A stretch of 64,000 nucleotides of DNA, taken from Eutrophobius brisbanensis (GTDB lineage: Bacteria; Pseudomonadota; Gammaproteobacteria; Eutrophobiales; Eutrophobiaceae). Location: positions 144,077 through 208,076 of the forward strand of contig JAYPQE010000002.1 of assembly GCA_038131795.1 (NCBI GenBank). Direction: 5' to 3'. The translations under genes were made by a program, and so were the position numbers. The notes beneath the pieces are model-generated. The model was not told the DNA's origin and searched no databases. It saw only the letters and a list, made by a program, of their open reading frames with translations. Positions 43,512 through 52,935 of the stretch are shown here, piece after piece (position 1 is the stretch's first letter; each line of letters begins with the position of its first letter).

Positions 43512-43560
43512 GGAAAACCCTGGCTGGTCACCTATGACCAGACCTGAAATGCAGTTTTCC
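43512..43560. promoter_or_regulatory. Nested palindromes in the gatC-mreB intergenic region
   Basis: The outer arms GGAAAAC (43512-43518) and GTTTTCC (43554-43560) enclose an inner palindrome CTGGTCA (43524-43530) and TGACCAG (43535-43541) with a four-base loop. There is no T run, so a terminator is unlikely. Its place between divergent gatCAB and mreBCD suggests an operator or a structured leader. No convincing -10/-35 pair for mreB could be fixed nearby. Confidence 0.5.
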
Positions 43561-43660
43561 GACATTTGTACAGTCTATATTCTACCGCAACTCATGTGAC
43601 ATGAAACCGTTTTTATGATTTTTTGATTTGCAGCCTATTGCTGTAAGGAACACATGATAC

Positions 43661-44707
43661 ATGTTAAATAACCTTCGAGGTTTTTTTTCCAACGACCTGT
43701 CGATTGATCTGGGTACAGCAAACACCCTTGTCTATGTTCGTGGAAAAGGGATTGTCCTCAATGAACCATCCGTTGTCGCCATCCGCAAGGAAGGTAACTC
43801 TATTAATTCAAAATCTATTCTTGCAGTAGGCGCAGAAGCTAAACGTATGCTAGGACGAACACCTGAGCACATCGTAGCCATACGTCCATTGAAGGATGGT
43901 GTGATTGCAGATTTTACGGTGACTGAAAAGATGTTGCAGTATTTTATTCGCATGGTACATGGTGGGACTATGTTTAAACCCAGTCCGCGTGTATTGGTTT
44001 GCGTACCCTGTGGATCCACACAGGTTGAACGCAGGGCCATTAAAGAATCCGCAATAGGTGCAGGTTCAAGAACAGTGCATTTAATTCAGGAGCCCATGGC
44101 TGCTGCTATTGGCGCGGGTATGCCAGTGAGTGATGCCAGAGGAACCATGGTGCTTGACATCGGTGGTGGCACCACAGAAGTCGCAGTTATTTCCTTAAAT
44201 GGAATAGTCTATGCGGATTCCGTTAGGATCGGGGGAGACCGCTTTGATGAAGCCATCATTAACTACGTGCGGCGAAATTATGGCACATTAATTGGAGATG
44301 CCACTGCAGAACGTATAAAACACCAGATTGGATGTGCTTATCCAGGTAATGAAGTCAGGGAAATGGAAGTCAGGGGTAGAAACCTGGCAGAAGGTATTCC
44401 CAGGAGTTTTACCCTCAACAGTAATGAGATCCTCGAGGCCTTACAGGAACCGCTGACCGGTATCGTCGATGCCGTCAAGAACGCCCTGGAGCAAACACCA
44501 CCTGAGCTTGGATCGGATGTGGCAGAGCGCGGAATGGTTCTAACTGGTGGTGGCGCGCTGCTACGTGATATCGATAGATTATTTATGGAAGAAACAGGAT
44601 TGCCGGTCATTATAGCCGAAGATCCATTGACCTGTGTTGCCAGGGGTGGCGGGCGATACCTGGAAATGCTTGATGAGTATGGGGCTGAAATTTTAACGAT
44701 AGAGTAG
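43661..44707 (+). CDS. mreB: Rod shape-determining protein MreB
   Basis: MreB is the bacterial actin that guides lateral wall synthesis. 348 residues with the actin-type ATPase motifs: DLSIDLGTANTLVYVRG (phosphate 1), VLDIGGGTTEVAVISLNG (phosphate 2) and MVLTGGGALLRDID (adenosine site). The N-terminal stretch LNNLRGFFSNDL is amphipathic, suited to membrane contact. First gene of a long elongasome run. Confidence 0.99.
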   Translation: MLNNLRGFFSNDLSIDLGTANTLVYVRGKGIVLNEPSVVAIRKEGNSINSKSILAVGAEAKRMLGRTPEHIVAIRPLKDGVIADFTVTEKMLQYFIRMVHGGTMFKPSPRVLVCVPCGSTQVERRAIKESAIGAGSRTVHLIQEPMAAAIGAGMPVSDARGTMVLDIGGGTTEVAVISLNGIVYADSVRIGGDRFDEAIINYVRRNYGTLIGDATAERIKHQIGCAYPGNEVREMEVRGRNLAEGIPRSFTLNSNEILEALQEPLTGIVDAVKNALEQTPPELGSDVAERGMVLTGGGALLRDIDRLFMEETGLPVIIAEDPLTCVARGGGRYLEMLDEYGAEILTIE

Positions 44708-44734
44708 TCGTATAACCAATTCGGGGAGAATACA

Positions 44735-45610
44735 ATCAATACGCTCTTCCTCAAAGGGCCATCAACAAATGTGAAGGCCGTGTTTTTGATTTTGATCTCT
44801 ATTGCCCTTATGTCGGTTGACCATCGCCATGGGCATCTGGAAAATGTCCGTTCATTCCTTTCAACGCTAGTCTACCCTCTACAATATATTGTCAATATGC
44901 CGGTACAGGCCGGGCGATGGGTCAGTAATTCGGTGGTCACCCAGACACAATTATTAGAAGAAAACGAGGATTTACGTGAAGGTCTGTTATTACTGAATCA
45001 AAAACTGCAAAAATACGACATCCTGGTAGAAGAAAACAACCGCCTGCGGGAACTGCTGGATTCTTCGGTGAGATTGGGCGAGCGTGTGGAGAGGGTATTA
45101 ATTGCAGAATTGATTGCTGTAGAACTGGAATCATTTCGGCGGCAAATAGTAATCAACAAGGGGCAACGCGATGATGTCTATGATGGCCAGCCAGTGGTGG
45201 ATGCCAATGGCATCATGGGCCAGGTGGTCCATGTTAATCCATTTTCCAGTACCGTATTATTGATTACCGATCAGACCCATTCTATGCCTGTACAGTTAAA
45301 TCGTAATGGTCTGAGGGCCATTGCCGTGGGGACAGGACAGGACAATGTTTTACTATTGGAAAACCTGCCAACCAACTCAGACATCCAGACCGGAGACCTG
45401 GTCATATCCTCTGGATTAGGCAGACGGTTTCCTCGTGGATATCCAGTGGGCACGGTCAGCAATATTACCATGGAGCCAGGAGAGCCCTTTGCCAAGGTGC
45501 AGGTTACACCCAGCGCCAACCCAGGGCAGAGTCGGGAAGTCTTGCTGGTCTGGCCCTATGAAGAGAATACCAGGCATGAACAGGTATCAACTAACCTTAC
45601 TACGAAATGA
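44735..45610 (+). CDS. mreC: Rod shape-determining protein MreC
   Basis: MreC is a bitopic periplasmic scaffold that links MreB to PBP2 and RodA. The clear part has one membrane helix (AVFLILISIALMSVD), the conserved DHRHGHLENVRSFLSTLVYP, a coiled coil (LLEENEDLREGLLLLNQKLQ, about residues 65-95) and two beta domains. The family N terminus LFLKGPS is encoded upstream of the first canonical start (GTG at 44771). Between the mreB stop and that GTG there is no ATG, GTG or TTG in frame. A GGGGA ribosome-binding site at 44723 sits 7 nt before an AUC codon at 44735, used here as the provisional start. If that is wrong, the protein is 279 residues from 44771. Confidence 0.85.
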   Translation: MNTLFLKGPSTNVKAVFLILISIALMSVDHRHGHLENVRSFLSTLVYPLQYIVNMPVQAGRWVSNSVVTQTQLLEENEDLREGLLLLNQKLQKYDILVEENNRLRELLDSSVRLGERVERVLIAELIAVELESFRRQIVINKGQRDDVYDGQPVVDANGIMGQVVHVNPFSSTVLLITDQTHSMPVQLNRNGLRAIAVGTGQDNVLLLENLPTNSDIQTGDLVISSGLGRRFPRGYPVGTVSNITMEPGEPFAKVQVTPSANPGQSREVLLVWPYEENTRHEQVSTNLTTK

Positions 45611-46095
45611 TAGATAAAAATCACAATGGTGGCGTAATTATTTTGATGAGTTTTGTCATCGCCTATATGTTAATGGCAATGCCCCTGCCTGCCTGGGCAG
45701 CCAATTGGCGTCCTGCCTGGGTGGCTATCGTTCTAATCTATTGGTGTCTCGCATTACCAGAAAGGGTAGGTATAGGCATTGCATGGGTTGCAGGAATGTT
45801 TCTTGATGTTCAACAGGGAACTGTATTCGGACAAAATGCCATTGTTTTAATTGTCATTGCCTTCGTTATATTAAAATTGCACAAACGCATTCGCGTTTAC
45901 CCTCTTGCTCAGCAGGCTATGATTATTTGTGGCTTACTACTGATTACTCAGTTACTTACCTTATGGATCCGTGCCATGATGGGGTTCCCTCCACAGCACT
46001 GGACATATTGGATGCCGGCTTTTACCAGTATGATTTTATGGCCATGGTTGTTCATTATTCTCCGAGACGTGCGTCGAACTTTCAGGGTTCATTAA
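45607..46095 (+). CDS. mreD: Rod shape-determining protein MreD
   Basis: MreD is an inner-membrane protein of the elongasome. 162 residues with about five hydrophobic segments, such as GVIILMSFVIAYMLMAMPL and IVLIVIAFVILKL. Its ATG overlaps the mreC stop by four bases (ATGA). Sequence conservation in this family is low; assignment rests on context and topology as well as on the N-terminal WRPAWVAIVLIYWCLALPER motif. Confidence 0.95.
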   Translation: MIDKNHNGGVIILMSFVIAYMLMAMPLPAWAANWRPAWVAIVLIYWCLALPERVGIGIAWVAGMFLDVQQGTVFGQNAIVLIVIAFVILKLHKRIRVYPLAQQAMIICGLLLITQLLTLWIRAMMGFPPQHWTYWMPAFTSMILWPWLFIILRDVRRTFRVH

Positions 46096-46111
46096 AGGAC
46101 TAATTAGATAC

Positions 46112-48004
46112 ATGTCTCCAATTTTTAAATTCAAGGATTCAGATCTCGAAGCCAGGTTAATCACCAGGCGGACTGTCACAGCGGGGATACTGGCAACAGT
46201 CTTTGTCTTGTTTGTTTCATATCGAATTTTTCATTTACAGGTTGTGATGCATGACCACTATTCGACTCTGTCTCAATCTAATCGGGTAAAAATTGTCCCC
46301 ATAGCACCTACACGTGGATTAATCCTCAGTAGTGATGGCGTATTGTTGGCTGATAATCGTCCTTCGTTCAGCCTGGAAATTATCCCGGAAAAGGTCCGTG
46401 AGATGGATCAGCTAATTGATAAGCTTGGAAAAATTATTGAAATCAACGATACCGGTGTCTCTCAGTTTAAGACCCGACTGAAACAAAATCGCCGATTTGA
46501 AAGTATCCCGCTTGTTTATAATCTTAGTGATGAACAATTGGCCAGGATAGCAGTGGATCTGCACAAGTATGAAGGAACGGATATCGTTGCACGCTTGAAT
46601 CGGTATTATCCCCTGGGGCCAATGACATCACATACCACCGGTTATGTGGGGATGATCGATGAAGACGAATTAGCATCACTGAATAAATCAAATTACATTG
46701 CTACCAGTCATATAGGCAAGATTGGTGCGGAAAAGGCATATGAAGACCTGCTACATGGCACGGTAGGAAATCAGCAGGTGGAAGTCAATGTGCAGGGCAG
46801 GGTGGTTCGCGTACTGGATCGCACCCCTCCCATACCGGGAAAGAATATTTATCTGACCTTAAATGCGTCTCTACAAAACCTCGCTATTCAGGCGTTGGAA
46901 GATAAGCGGGGTGCTGTGGTAGCACTGGATCCCAATGATGGCAGTGTACTTGCCATGGCAAGCTCACCCGGTTATGACCCTAACGAGTTCGTAAACGGAA
47001 TAGATGCTAAAACATACCGAAAATATCTCAATTCTGTAAATACGCCACTTTTAAATCGAGCACTGCAAGGTAAATACCCACCAGGTTCAACCATAAAACC
47101 CGTTCTTGGACTGGCAGCGTTGCGCCATGGCGTACGCATCCCTGAGGATGAAACATGGTGCCCTGGTTGGTACATACTAAAAGGCACCAGTCTTAAAAAA
47201 GGCGATTGGAAAAAAGGTGGTCATGGACACACCAACTTACGTAAGGCCATTGCTGAATCCTGTGACGTTTACTTTTATGCCCTGGCCAATGAAATGGGTA
47301 TCGATCTAATTTATGACTCTATGAGTGAATTTGGCTTTGGAAAACGCACCATGGTCGATATTGGTGGTGAATCGGCTGGATTGATGCCTTCCAGGGAATG
47401 GAAGCGTAAAACTTTGAATGAGGCATGGTACCCAGGTGAAACATTGAACATTGGAATTGGACAAGGCGCAATACTTGCTACCCCCATTCAACTGGCTGTT
47501 GCCACGGCAGCCATTGCCAATCGTGGAAATGTTCTAAAGCCACGCTTTTTTGCCGAGGCCCGGGACCCGTTATCGGGTGAAACGGTTGGAATGGGTGAAA
47601 GGGAAGTATTACATCGTATCATCAATACTGAAGAAGACTGGGAGCATATTATTTCTGGCATGTATGATGTCATCCATGCGTCCAATGGCACGGCCAGGCG
47701 CGTGGGTATGGGGGCGGCTTATGAATTTGCCGGTAAATCAGGTACCGCCCAGGTCTTCAGTCTTGCCGAAGACGAAGAATATGACGCAGATAAACTGGTA
47801 AAAGAATTACATGATCATGCACTGTTCGTTGCCTTTGCACCTATAAATGATCCAAAGATAGTGGTATCAATCATTGTTGAAAATGGTGGCGGGGGCTCTT
47901 CAAATGCAGCCCCCATTGCCCGGTTACTATTCGATGATTATTTTGAGCAAACTGGTATACCTCAGGAAGTGAGTTTAAACGATGAAACAACAATCATTTT
48001 CTGA
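46112..48004 (+). CDS. mrdA: Penicillin-binding protein 2 (elongasome transpeptidase)
   Basis: Class B PBP that cross-links lateral-wall peptidoglycan together with RodA. 630 residues: a short cytoplasmic N terminus, one membrane anchor (VTAGILATVFVLFVSYRIF), a dimerisation domain with APTRGLILSSDG, and the transpeptidase domain. The catalytic Ser326 lies in PPGSTIKP, the second motif is Ser383-Cys-Asp385, and Lys542 begins KSGTAQ. The 3' end overlaps rodA by 23 bases. Confidence 0.98.
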   Translation: MSPIFKFKDSDLEARLITRRTVTAGILATVFVLFVSYRIFHLQVVMHDHYSTLSQSNRVKIVPIAPTRGLILSSDGVLLADNRPSFSLEIIPEKVREMDQLIDKLGKIIEINDTGVSQFKTRLKQNRRFESIPLVYNLSDEQLARIAVDLHKYEGTDIVARLNRYYPLGPMTSHTTGYVGMIDEDELASLNKSNYIATSHIGKIGAEKAYEDLLHGTVGNQQVEVNVQGRVVRVLDRTPPIPGKNIYLTLNASLQNLAIQALEDKRGAVVALDPNDGSVLAMASSPGYDPNEFVNGIDAKTYRKYLNSVNTPLLNRALQGKYPPGSTIKPVLGLAALRHGVRIPEDETWCPGWYILKGTSLKKGDWKKGGHGHTNLRKAIAESCDVYFYALANEMGIDLIYDSMSEFGFGKRTMVDIGGESAGLMPSREWKRKTLNEAWYPGETLNIGIGQGAILATPIQLAVATAAIANRGNVLKPRFFAEARDPLSGETVGMGEREVLHRIINTEEDWEHIISGMYDVIHASNGTARRVGMGAAYEFAGKSGTAQVFSLAEDEEYDADKLVKELHDHALFVAFAPINDPKIVVSIIVENGGGGSSNAAPIARLLFDDYFEQTGIPQEVSLNDETTIIF

Positions 48005-49073
48005 AAGGCTTCATATCGATATTCCGCTCATGTTTGGGTTAGTCACCCTGTGTGTATTTGGGCTGGTCATCCTGTACAGCGCCAGTGGTCAACAGGCAGG
48101 CGTTATCTACAATCAATCTGCCAGGATGCTTTTTGCATTTGGTTTAATGTTTTTAGTTGCACAGGTCTCACCTTCCAGGTTGGCGGGTGTATCAATCTGG
48201 ATATTTTTATTTGGTGTAGCCTTGCTGGTTATGGTCCTGGTCATCGGATACGTAGGCAAAGGCGCACAACGTTGGCTGGATCTGGGAGTCATTCGATTTC
48301 AACCCTCCGAATTAATGAAACTATCGGTCCCGATGGTGTTGTCATGGTATCTGGCAGAAAAAACTTTACCACCATCCATATCACAGATCTTTTTGAGTAT
48401 TATGATTATTCTCGTTCCGGTAGGGCTCATCGTTAAACAGCCGGATCTTGGAACTGCTATCCTGGTCTGCATAGCGGGATTTTCTGTGTTATTTATCGCG
48501 GGCATGAACTGGCGGTATATTACCGGGATAATTATCCTCGGGGCAGCACTGATTCCGGTGTCATGGATGTTTATGTATGAATATCAGCGCCAACGTGTAA
48601 TGACGTTTATCAACCCCGAACAGGACCCACTGGGCGCAGGTTACCACATTATACAATCCATGATTGCCATTGGTTCCGGTGGGTTATATGGCAAAGGCTG
48701 GTTAAATGGCACCCAGTCCCATCTTGAATTTCTACCGGAGCGATCTACCGACTTCATATTTGCAGTCTTATGTGAAGAGTTTGGCTTTACCGGAGTTATG
48801 GTTCTGTTAGGACTTTATCTTTTCATCATTTACCGTGGGCTATACATATCCATGAACTCGCAAACCACATTTGGAAAAATACTCGGCGCGAGTATTGTCC
48901 TGACATTCTTTGTCTATATCTTTGTTAATATTGGTATGGTGTCAGGACAACTACCCGTGGTAGGTATTCCGTTACCACTGGTGAGTTTTGGCGGGACATC
49001 AATGGTTACCCTGATGATAGGGTTTGGCGTTTTAATGGGTATACACACACACAGGCGATTTTTATCGGATTAA
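47982..49073 (+). CDS. rodA: Peptidoglycan glycosyltransferase RodA
   Basis: RodA is the SEDS-family polymerase of the elongasome. 363 residues with about ten membrane helices and the signatures GYVGKGAQRWLDLG, QPDLGTAILV and VGIPLPLVSFGGTSMVT. The catalytic Asp is expected in the loop that follows SDFIFAVL-like STDFIFAVLCEEFG. Its start lies inside the end of mrdA in another frame, so the two are translationally coupled. Confidence 0.98.
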   Translation: MKQQSFSERLHIDIPLMFGLVTLCVFGLVILYSASGQQAGVIYNQSARMLFAFGLMFLVAQVSPSRLAGVSIWIFLFGVALLVMVLVIGYVGKGAQRWLDLGVIRFQPSELMKLSVPMVLSWYLAEKTLPPSISQIFLSIMIILVPVGLIVKQPDLGTAILVCIAGFSVLFIAGMNWRYITGIIILGAALIPVSWMFMYEYQRQRVMTFINPEQDPLGAGYHIIQSMIAIGSGGLYGKGWLNGTQSHLEFLPERSTDFIFAVLCEEFGFTGVMVLLGLYLFIIYRGLYISMNSQTTFGKILGASIVLTFFVYIFVNIGMVSGQLPVVGIPLPLVSFGGTSMVTLMIGFGVLMGIHTHRRFLSD

Positions 49074-49078
49074 AAATT

Positions 49079-50059
49079 ATGAAATTATTTACAAAACTGA
49101 CATTTATTTTTTTTATTTTATTATTCAACCAGCCAGTTGTTGCTGATTTGCACCAGGAACAGGACGTGCAGATATTTATTAATGAAATGGTCTCCAAGCA
49201 TGGGTTTGACAAATCCAGGCTGGATGTCCTCTTCAGTCAGGCAAGCATTGCACAATCAATTCTTGACGCAATTTCCAGGCCGGCTGAGGCCATGCCCTGG
49301 CATAAATATCGAAGGATATTTCTACGCAATGATCGGATTAATCTGGGGCGTAAATTTATAGACCAGAACCGCGAGCTTCTTGAAAAGGCCGAATCACAAT
49401 ACGGTGTCCCACCGCATATCATCGCTGCAATCATTGGGGTTGAGACCCGGTATGGGGGAAATAAAGGTAGTTATAAGGTTCTGGATTCATTGGTGACGCT
49501 GGGCTTCAGGTATCCAAAGCGGGCAAAGTTTTTTCGAAGTGAACTCGAGCAATTTCTGTTGCTTACCCGGGAGCAGGGCCTTGATCCACTTGAAGTGACT
49601 GGTTCTTATGCCGGGGCCATGGGTATCCCACAGTTTATATCCAGTAGCTATAGGCATTATGCGGTGGATTTTGATGGTGACGACTTTATTGATATCTGGG
49701 AAAACCCGGCTGATGCCATAGGCAGTGTCGCTAACTATTTTAAGATGCATGGCTGGAAAAAAGGCCAGGATATAGCTTTTAAAGCTGCTGTCTCGGGAGA
49801 GGCTTATCAGACCATACTGAATTCTTCATTGGAACCCGACAGAACATTAGCAGAGTATTCAGACCTTGGTGTTACTATTAATAAAGACCTGTCCGGTAAT
49901 ATCAAGGGGAAATTACTTGAATATGAACAGGAAAATGGAAACGATTACTGGATAGGACTGGATAACTTTTATGTCATAACACGGTATAATCATAGTTCAT
50001 TATATGCAATGGCTGTTTATCAACTGGCGATGGAAATTATCGAGGCGGAATACAAGTAA
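49079..50059 (+). CDS. mltB: Membrane-bound lytic murein transglycosylase B
   Basis: MltB cleaves glycan strands to give 1,6-anhydro-MurNAc. 326 residues: a signal peptide (about 1-22; FIFFILLFNQPVVA) without an obvious lipobox cysteine, the catalytic Glu122 in IIGVETRYGG, and GSYAGAMGIPQFISSSY and DFDGDDFIDIWENPADAIGS. The missing lipobox suggests a soluble periplasmic form. It is 5 bp after rodA and 3 bp before rlpA. Confidence 0.95.
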   Translation: MKLFTKLTFIFFILLFNQPVVADLHQEQDVQIFINEMVSKHGFDKSRLDVLFSQASIAQSILDAISRPAEAMPWHKYRRIFLRNDRINLGRKFIDQNRELLEKAESQYGVPPHIIAAIIGVETRYGGNKGSYKVLDSLVTLGFRYPKRAKFFRSELEQFLLLTREQGLDPLEVTGSYAGAMGIPQFISSSYRHYAVDFDGDDFIDIWENPADAIGSVANYFKMHGWKKGQDIAFKAAVSGEAYQTILNSSLEPDRTLAEYSDLGVTINKDLSGNIKGKLLEYEQENGNDYWIGLDNFYVITRYNHSSLYAMAVYQLAMEIIEAEYK

Positions 50060-50062
50060 CGA

Positions 50063-50905
50063 ATGATTATGACTCCTAAAGTGCGGACATGTCTTCTCCT
50101 CGTTTGCCTGACTATCTTTTTATACGCCTGCTCATTTGGTGGAAGTGTCATTACCCGGGACAGGGGGCCCACCCCAGGTAGTGTTGATGTCTCTGGAATT
50201 CCAGATGCTATACCCAAAAATGAACCCCGAAGTAAATACGGCAACCCTGAATCATATGTTGTATTTGGCAAGCGTTATTACGTTATGGAGAGTAGTCATA
50301 ATTTTGTCGAAAGAGGGATAGCGTCCTGGTATGGTGAAAAATTCCATGGTAGACGAACCTCAAGTGGGGAAACCTATGATATGTATGCGATGACTGCAGC
50401 ACATAAATCGCTACCTTTACCAACTTATGTTGAAGTGACAAATCTCGAAAATGGTAAGCGGATTGTTGTTAAGGTGAATGATCGTGGTCCATTTCACGAA
50501 AACCGTATTATCGATCTGTCCTATACTGCTGCTACAAAATTGGACATCATAGGGAAAGGTACCGGTTGGGTGGAAGTCCGTAGTGTGGGGCCTGGGTATA
50601 CAACTGCAAAGCGAGGCGCACCGGTTATTAGTCCGCGTGCATCAGGTAATACAGGTATAAGTTATGATAAGGGCGGATTTTATATACAAGTAGGCGCATT
50701 TTCGGAAATGACTAACGCTGTGAAGATGCGAGATAAACTTGTGCCTATTGCCCGAAATCTTATCTCTATTTCAGAAGTCAAGGTCAATGGTGATAAGGTT
50801 TTCAGAGTCCGTTTCGGCCCCCTTTCAGATGTGTCATTGGCTGATAAGATAGTCAACAGTCTTGGCACCTATGGTGTATATGACCACTATGTAACCGTGA
50901 ACTAA
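50063..50905 (+). CDS. rlpA: Septal/lateral wall lipoprotein RlpA (DPBB plus SPOR domains)
   Basis: RlpA is an outer-membrane lipoprotein; some members cleave denuded glycan strands. 280 residues: a lipoprotein signal ending at Cys23 (FLYAC, with a Tyr at -2), a double-psi beta-barrel with ASWYGEKFHGRRTSSGE, VKVNDRGPFHENRIIDLSYTAA, and a C-terminal SPOR domain (FYIQVGAFSEMTNAVKMRDKL). The Glu and His/Asp residues used for catalysis in active homologues appear to be present. Confidence 0.95.
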   Translation: MIMTPKVRTCLLLVCLTIFLYACSFGGSVITRDRGPTPGSVDVSGIPDAIPKNEPRSKYGNPESYVVFGKRYYVMESSHNFVERGIASWYGEKFHGRRTSSGETYDMYAMTAAHKSLPLPTYVEVTNLENGKRIVVKVNDRGPFHENRIIDLSYTAATKLDIIGKGTGWVEVRSVGPGYTTAKRGAPVISPRASGNTGISYDKGGFYIQVGAFSEMTNAVKMRDKLVPIARNLISISEVKVNGDKVFRVRFGPLSDVSLADKIVNSLGTYGVYDHYVTVN

Positions 50906-50927
50906 GAGTCAATTCAGGTATTTATCA

Positions 50928-52070
50928 ATGAGAAAAAACTGCAATAAGCCAATAAATTTATTATTTTTACTATGTGTTTTTTCGTCCAACACCTTTGCTG
51001 TAATTTTACCAGCACCGCCAGACATCAATGCCGTGTCATATCTGGTAAAAGATTTTAACAGTGGTCAGGTCCTGGCTGAAAAAGATATCGACAAGGTAGT
51101 TGAGCCTGCAAGTCTCACCAAGATGATGACAACTTATATTGTTTCCAATGAACTTGAGGAAGGCAATATTAATATGGATGACATGGTCCGGGTAAGTGAA
51201 AAGGCCTGGCGAATGGAAGGGTCACGTATGTTCATAGAAGTGGGCAAGGAAGTGTCCGTAGAGGACTTGCTAAAGGGGGTGATTATTCAGTCCGGTAATG
51301 ATGCCAGTGTCGCATTGGCAGAACATATTGCCGGAACTGAAGAGGTCTTCGCTGCTATTATGAATCAGTATGCCGCAAGATTGGGAATGAGTAATTCTAA
51401 TTTTGTGAACAGTACAGGGTTACCTGATCCAAATCACTATACCACTGCACGGGACCTTGCCATCCTCGCAGAAGCCATTATTCGAGACCATCCTGAGATT
51501 TATGAATGGCATTCAATCAAAGAATTTACTTTCAATGGCATCAAGCAACCAAATCGTAATCTGTTACTTTGGCGCGATGACAGTGTCGATGGCATAAAGA
51601 CAGGTCATACGGAAAATGCAGGGTTTTGCCTTGTGGCATCGGCTAAACGCGATGATATGAGGGTTATTTCAGTAGTCATGGGTACCGAAGGCATGGAGTC
51701 ACGGGCCCGGGCATCCTCATCATTGTTTGGGTACGCTTTCCGTTTTTTTGAAACCCACAAATACTATTCACAGAGTGATCGGGTCACTTCGAGCCCTGTG
51801 TGGAAAGGTGAAACAGACGAGGTGGCCCTGGGTATCGCTGATGATTTATGGCTGACCATACCCCGAGGGCAATTGAAAAATATTCAACCTATGGTTGAAA
51901 TGAATCCAACAATAAATGCCCCCATCGAAATAAATACAGTTCTGGGTAATGTTAAATTAATGTTGGAAGATGAAGAACTAGCATCATTACCCCTGATTGC
52001 CCTGGAAACGATCCCTGAAGGCGGCATAATCAAACGAATTCAGGACGAAATTAAGTTATTTTTTCAGTAG
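50928..52070 (+). CDS. dacA: D-alanyl-D-alanine carboxypeptidase (PBP5/6 family)
   Basis: Low-molecular-weight PBP that trims the terminal D-Ala of the pentapeptide. 380 residues: a signal peptide (LLFLLCVFSSNTFA), Ser62-X-X-Lys65 (SLTK), Ser122-Gly-Asn124 (SGN) and Lys224-Thr-Gly (KTG). A beta-rich C-terminal domain follows, then a terminal amphipathic helix (IIKRIQDEIKLFF) for membrane attachment. Within the dacA/dacC group the exact paralogue cannot be decided. Confidence 0.95.
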   Translation: MRKNCNKPINLLFLLCVFSSNTFAVILPAPPDINAVSYLVKDFNSGQVLAEKDIDKVVEPASLTKMMTTYIVSNELEEGNINMDDMVRVSEKAWRMEGSRMFIEVGKEVSVEDLLKGVIIQSGNDASVALAEHIAGTEEVFAAIMNQYAARLGMSNSNFVNSTGLPDPNHYTTARDLAILAEAIIRDHPEIYEWHSIKEFTFNGIKQPNRNLLLWRDDSVDGIKTGHTENAGFCLVASAKRDDMRVISVVMGTEGMESRARASSSLFGYAFRFFETHKYYSQSDRVTSSPVWKGETDEVALGIADDLWLTIPRGQLKNIQPMVEMNPTINAPIEINTVLGNVKLMLEDEELASLPLIALETIPEGGIIKRIQDEIKLFFQ

Positions 52071-52076
52071 CCTCTC

Positions 52077-52919
52077 ATGCAAGTCTTTCTTAACGGTCAG
52101 CTCCTCGATAAGCAGGAGGCAAAGGTCTCTGTTCTTGACCGAGGATTTATTTTTGGTGACGGAGTATATGAGGTTATTCCAGTATATGCAGGCAGGTTAT
52201 TCAGGTTTGCTGAACACCTGGAGAGGTTGCAAAATAGCCTGAATGCCATAGATATCACCAACCCTTATAATCTTGATGAGTGGGAAGGTATCTGTGCGGA
52301 TGTTATTACTGCCTGCCCTGGAAAAATGGACAAAACTGTCTATATACAGGTGACACGAGGTGTCTCTGAGAGGACACATCTTTATTCGGAAAATATTTCG
52401 CCTACTGTGTTTGTGATGTGTAACCCTCTGAAGAAGCATTCATTTAATGATGGTCTCAAGACCATCACCCACGAAGATATACGCTGGCATCGATGTGATA
52501 TCAAGGCGATTACTCTGTTACCCAATATTATGCTTCGTCAGTTGGCAAAATGCTCAGACGGTGCATATGAAGCGATATTAATTCGTAATGACAGGGTGAC
52601 TGAAGGGGCAGCAAGCAATGTTTTCATTGTCAAGGACGGTGTTGTTTACACACCGCCTAAAGATGGACAAATATTACCAGGCATTACCCGGGACCTTGTA
52701 GTTGAGTTATTAAAGTCATCTGGACAGAAAATTGTTGAAAAGTATTTCTCTGTCCAGGCACTTAAAATGGCGGATGAGGTATGGTTGACGGGATCCACCA
52801 CCGGGGTTGCACCGGTGGTACAGATCGATGGAAAACCGGTAGGGAAAGGCCTACCAGGGCAATATTGGCAGAATGCAAACACGCTGTTTAATTGCTATAT
52901 AGATAAAATCAGGGGCTAG
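52077..52919 (+). CDS. dat: D-amino acid aminotransferase
   Basis: PLP-dependent fold-type IV enzyme that interconverts D-alanine and D-glutamate with their keto acids; it fits next to a D-Ala carboxypeptidase. 280 residues: DRGFIFGDGVYEVIPVY, the probable Schiff-base lysine in CDIKAITLLPNI, and the phosphate-binding TEGAASNVFIVK and TGSTTGVAPV. Branched-chain aminotransferase and ADC lyase share the fold, but the motifs and context favour Dat. Confidence 0.92.
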   Translation: MQVFLNGQLLDKQEAKVSVLDRGFIFGDGVYEVIPVYAGRLFRFAEHLERLQNSLNAIDITNPYNLDEWEGICADVITACPGKMDKTVYIQVTRGVSERTHLYSENISPTVFVMCNPLKKHSFNDGLKTITHEDIRWHRCDIKAITLLPNIMLRQLAKCSDGAYEAILIRNDRVTEGAASNVFIVKDGVVYTPPKDGQILPGITRDLVVELLKSSGQKIVEKYFSVQALKMADEVWLTGSTTGVAPVVQIDGKPVGKGLPGQYWQNANTLFNCYIDKIRG

Positions 52920-52935
52920 TTTCAGGAGATTTTAG

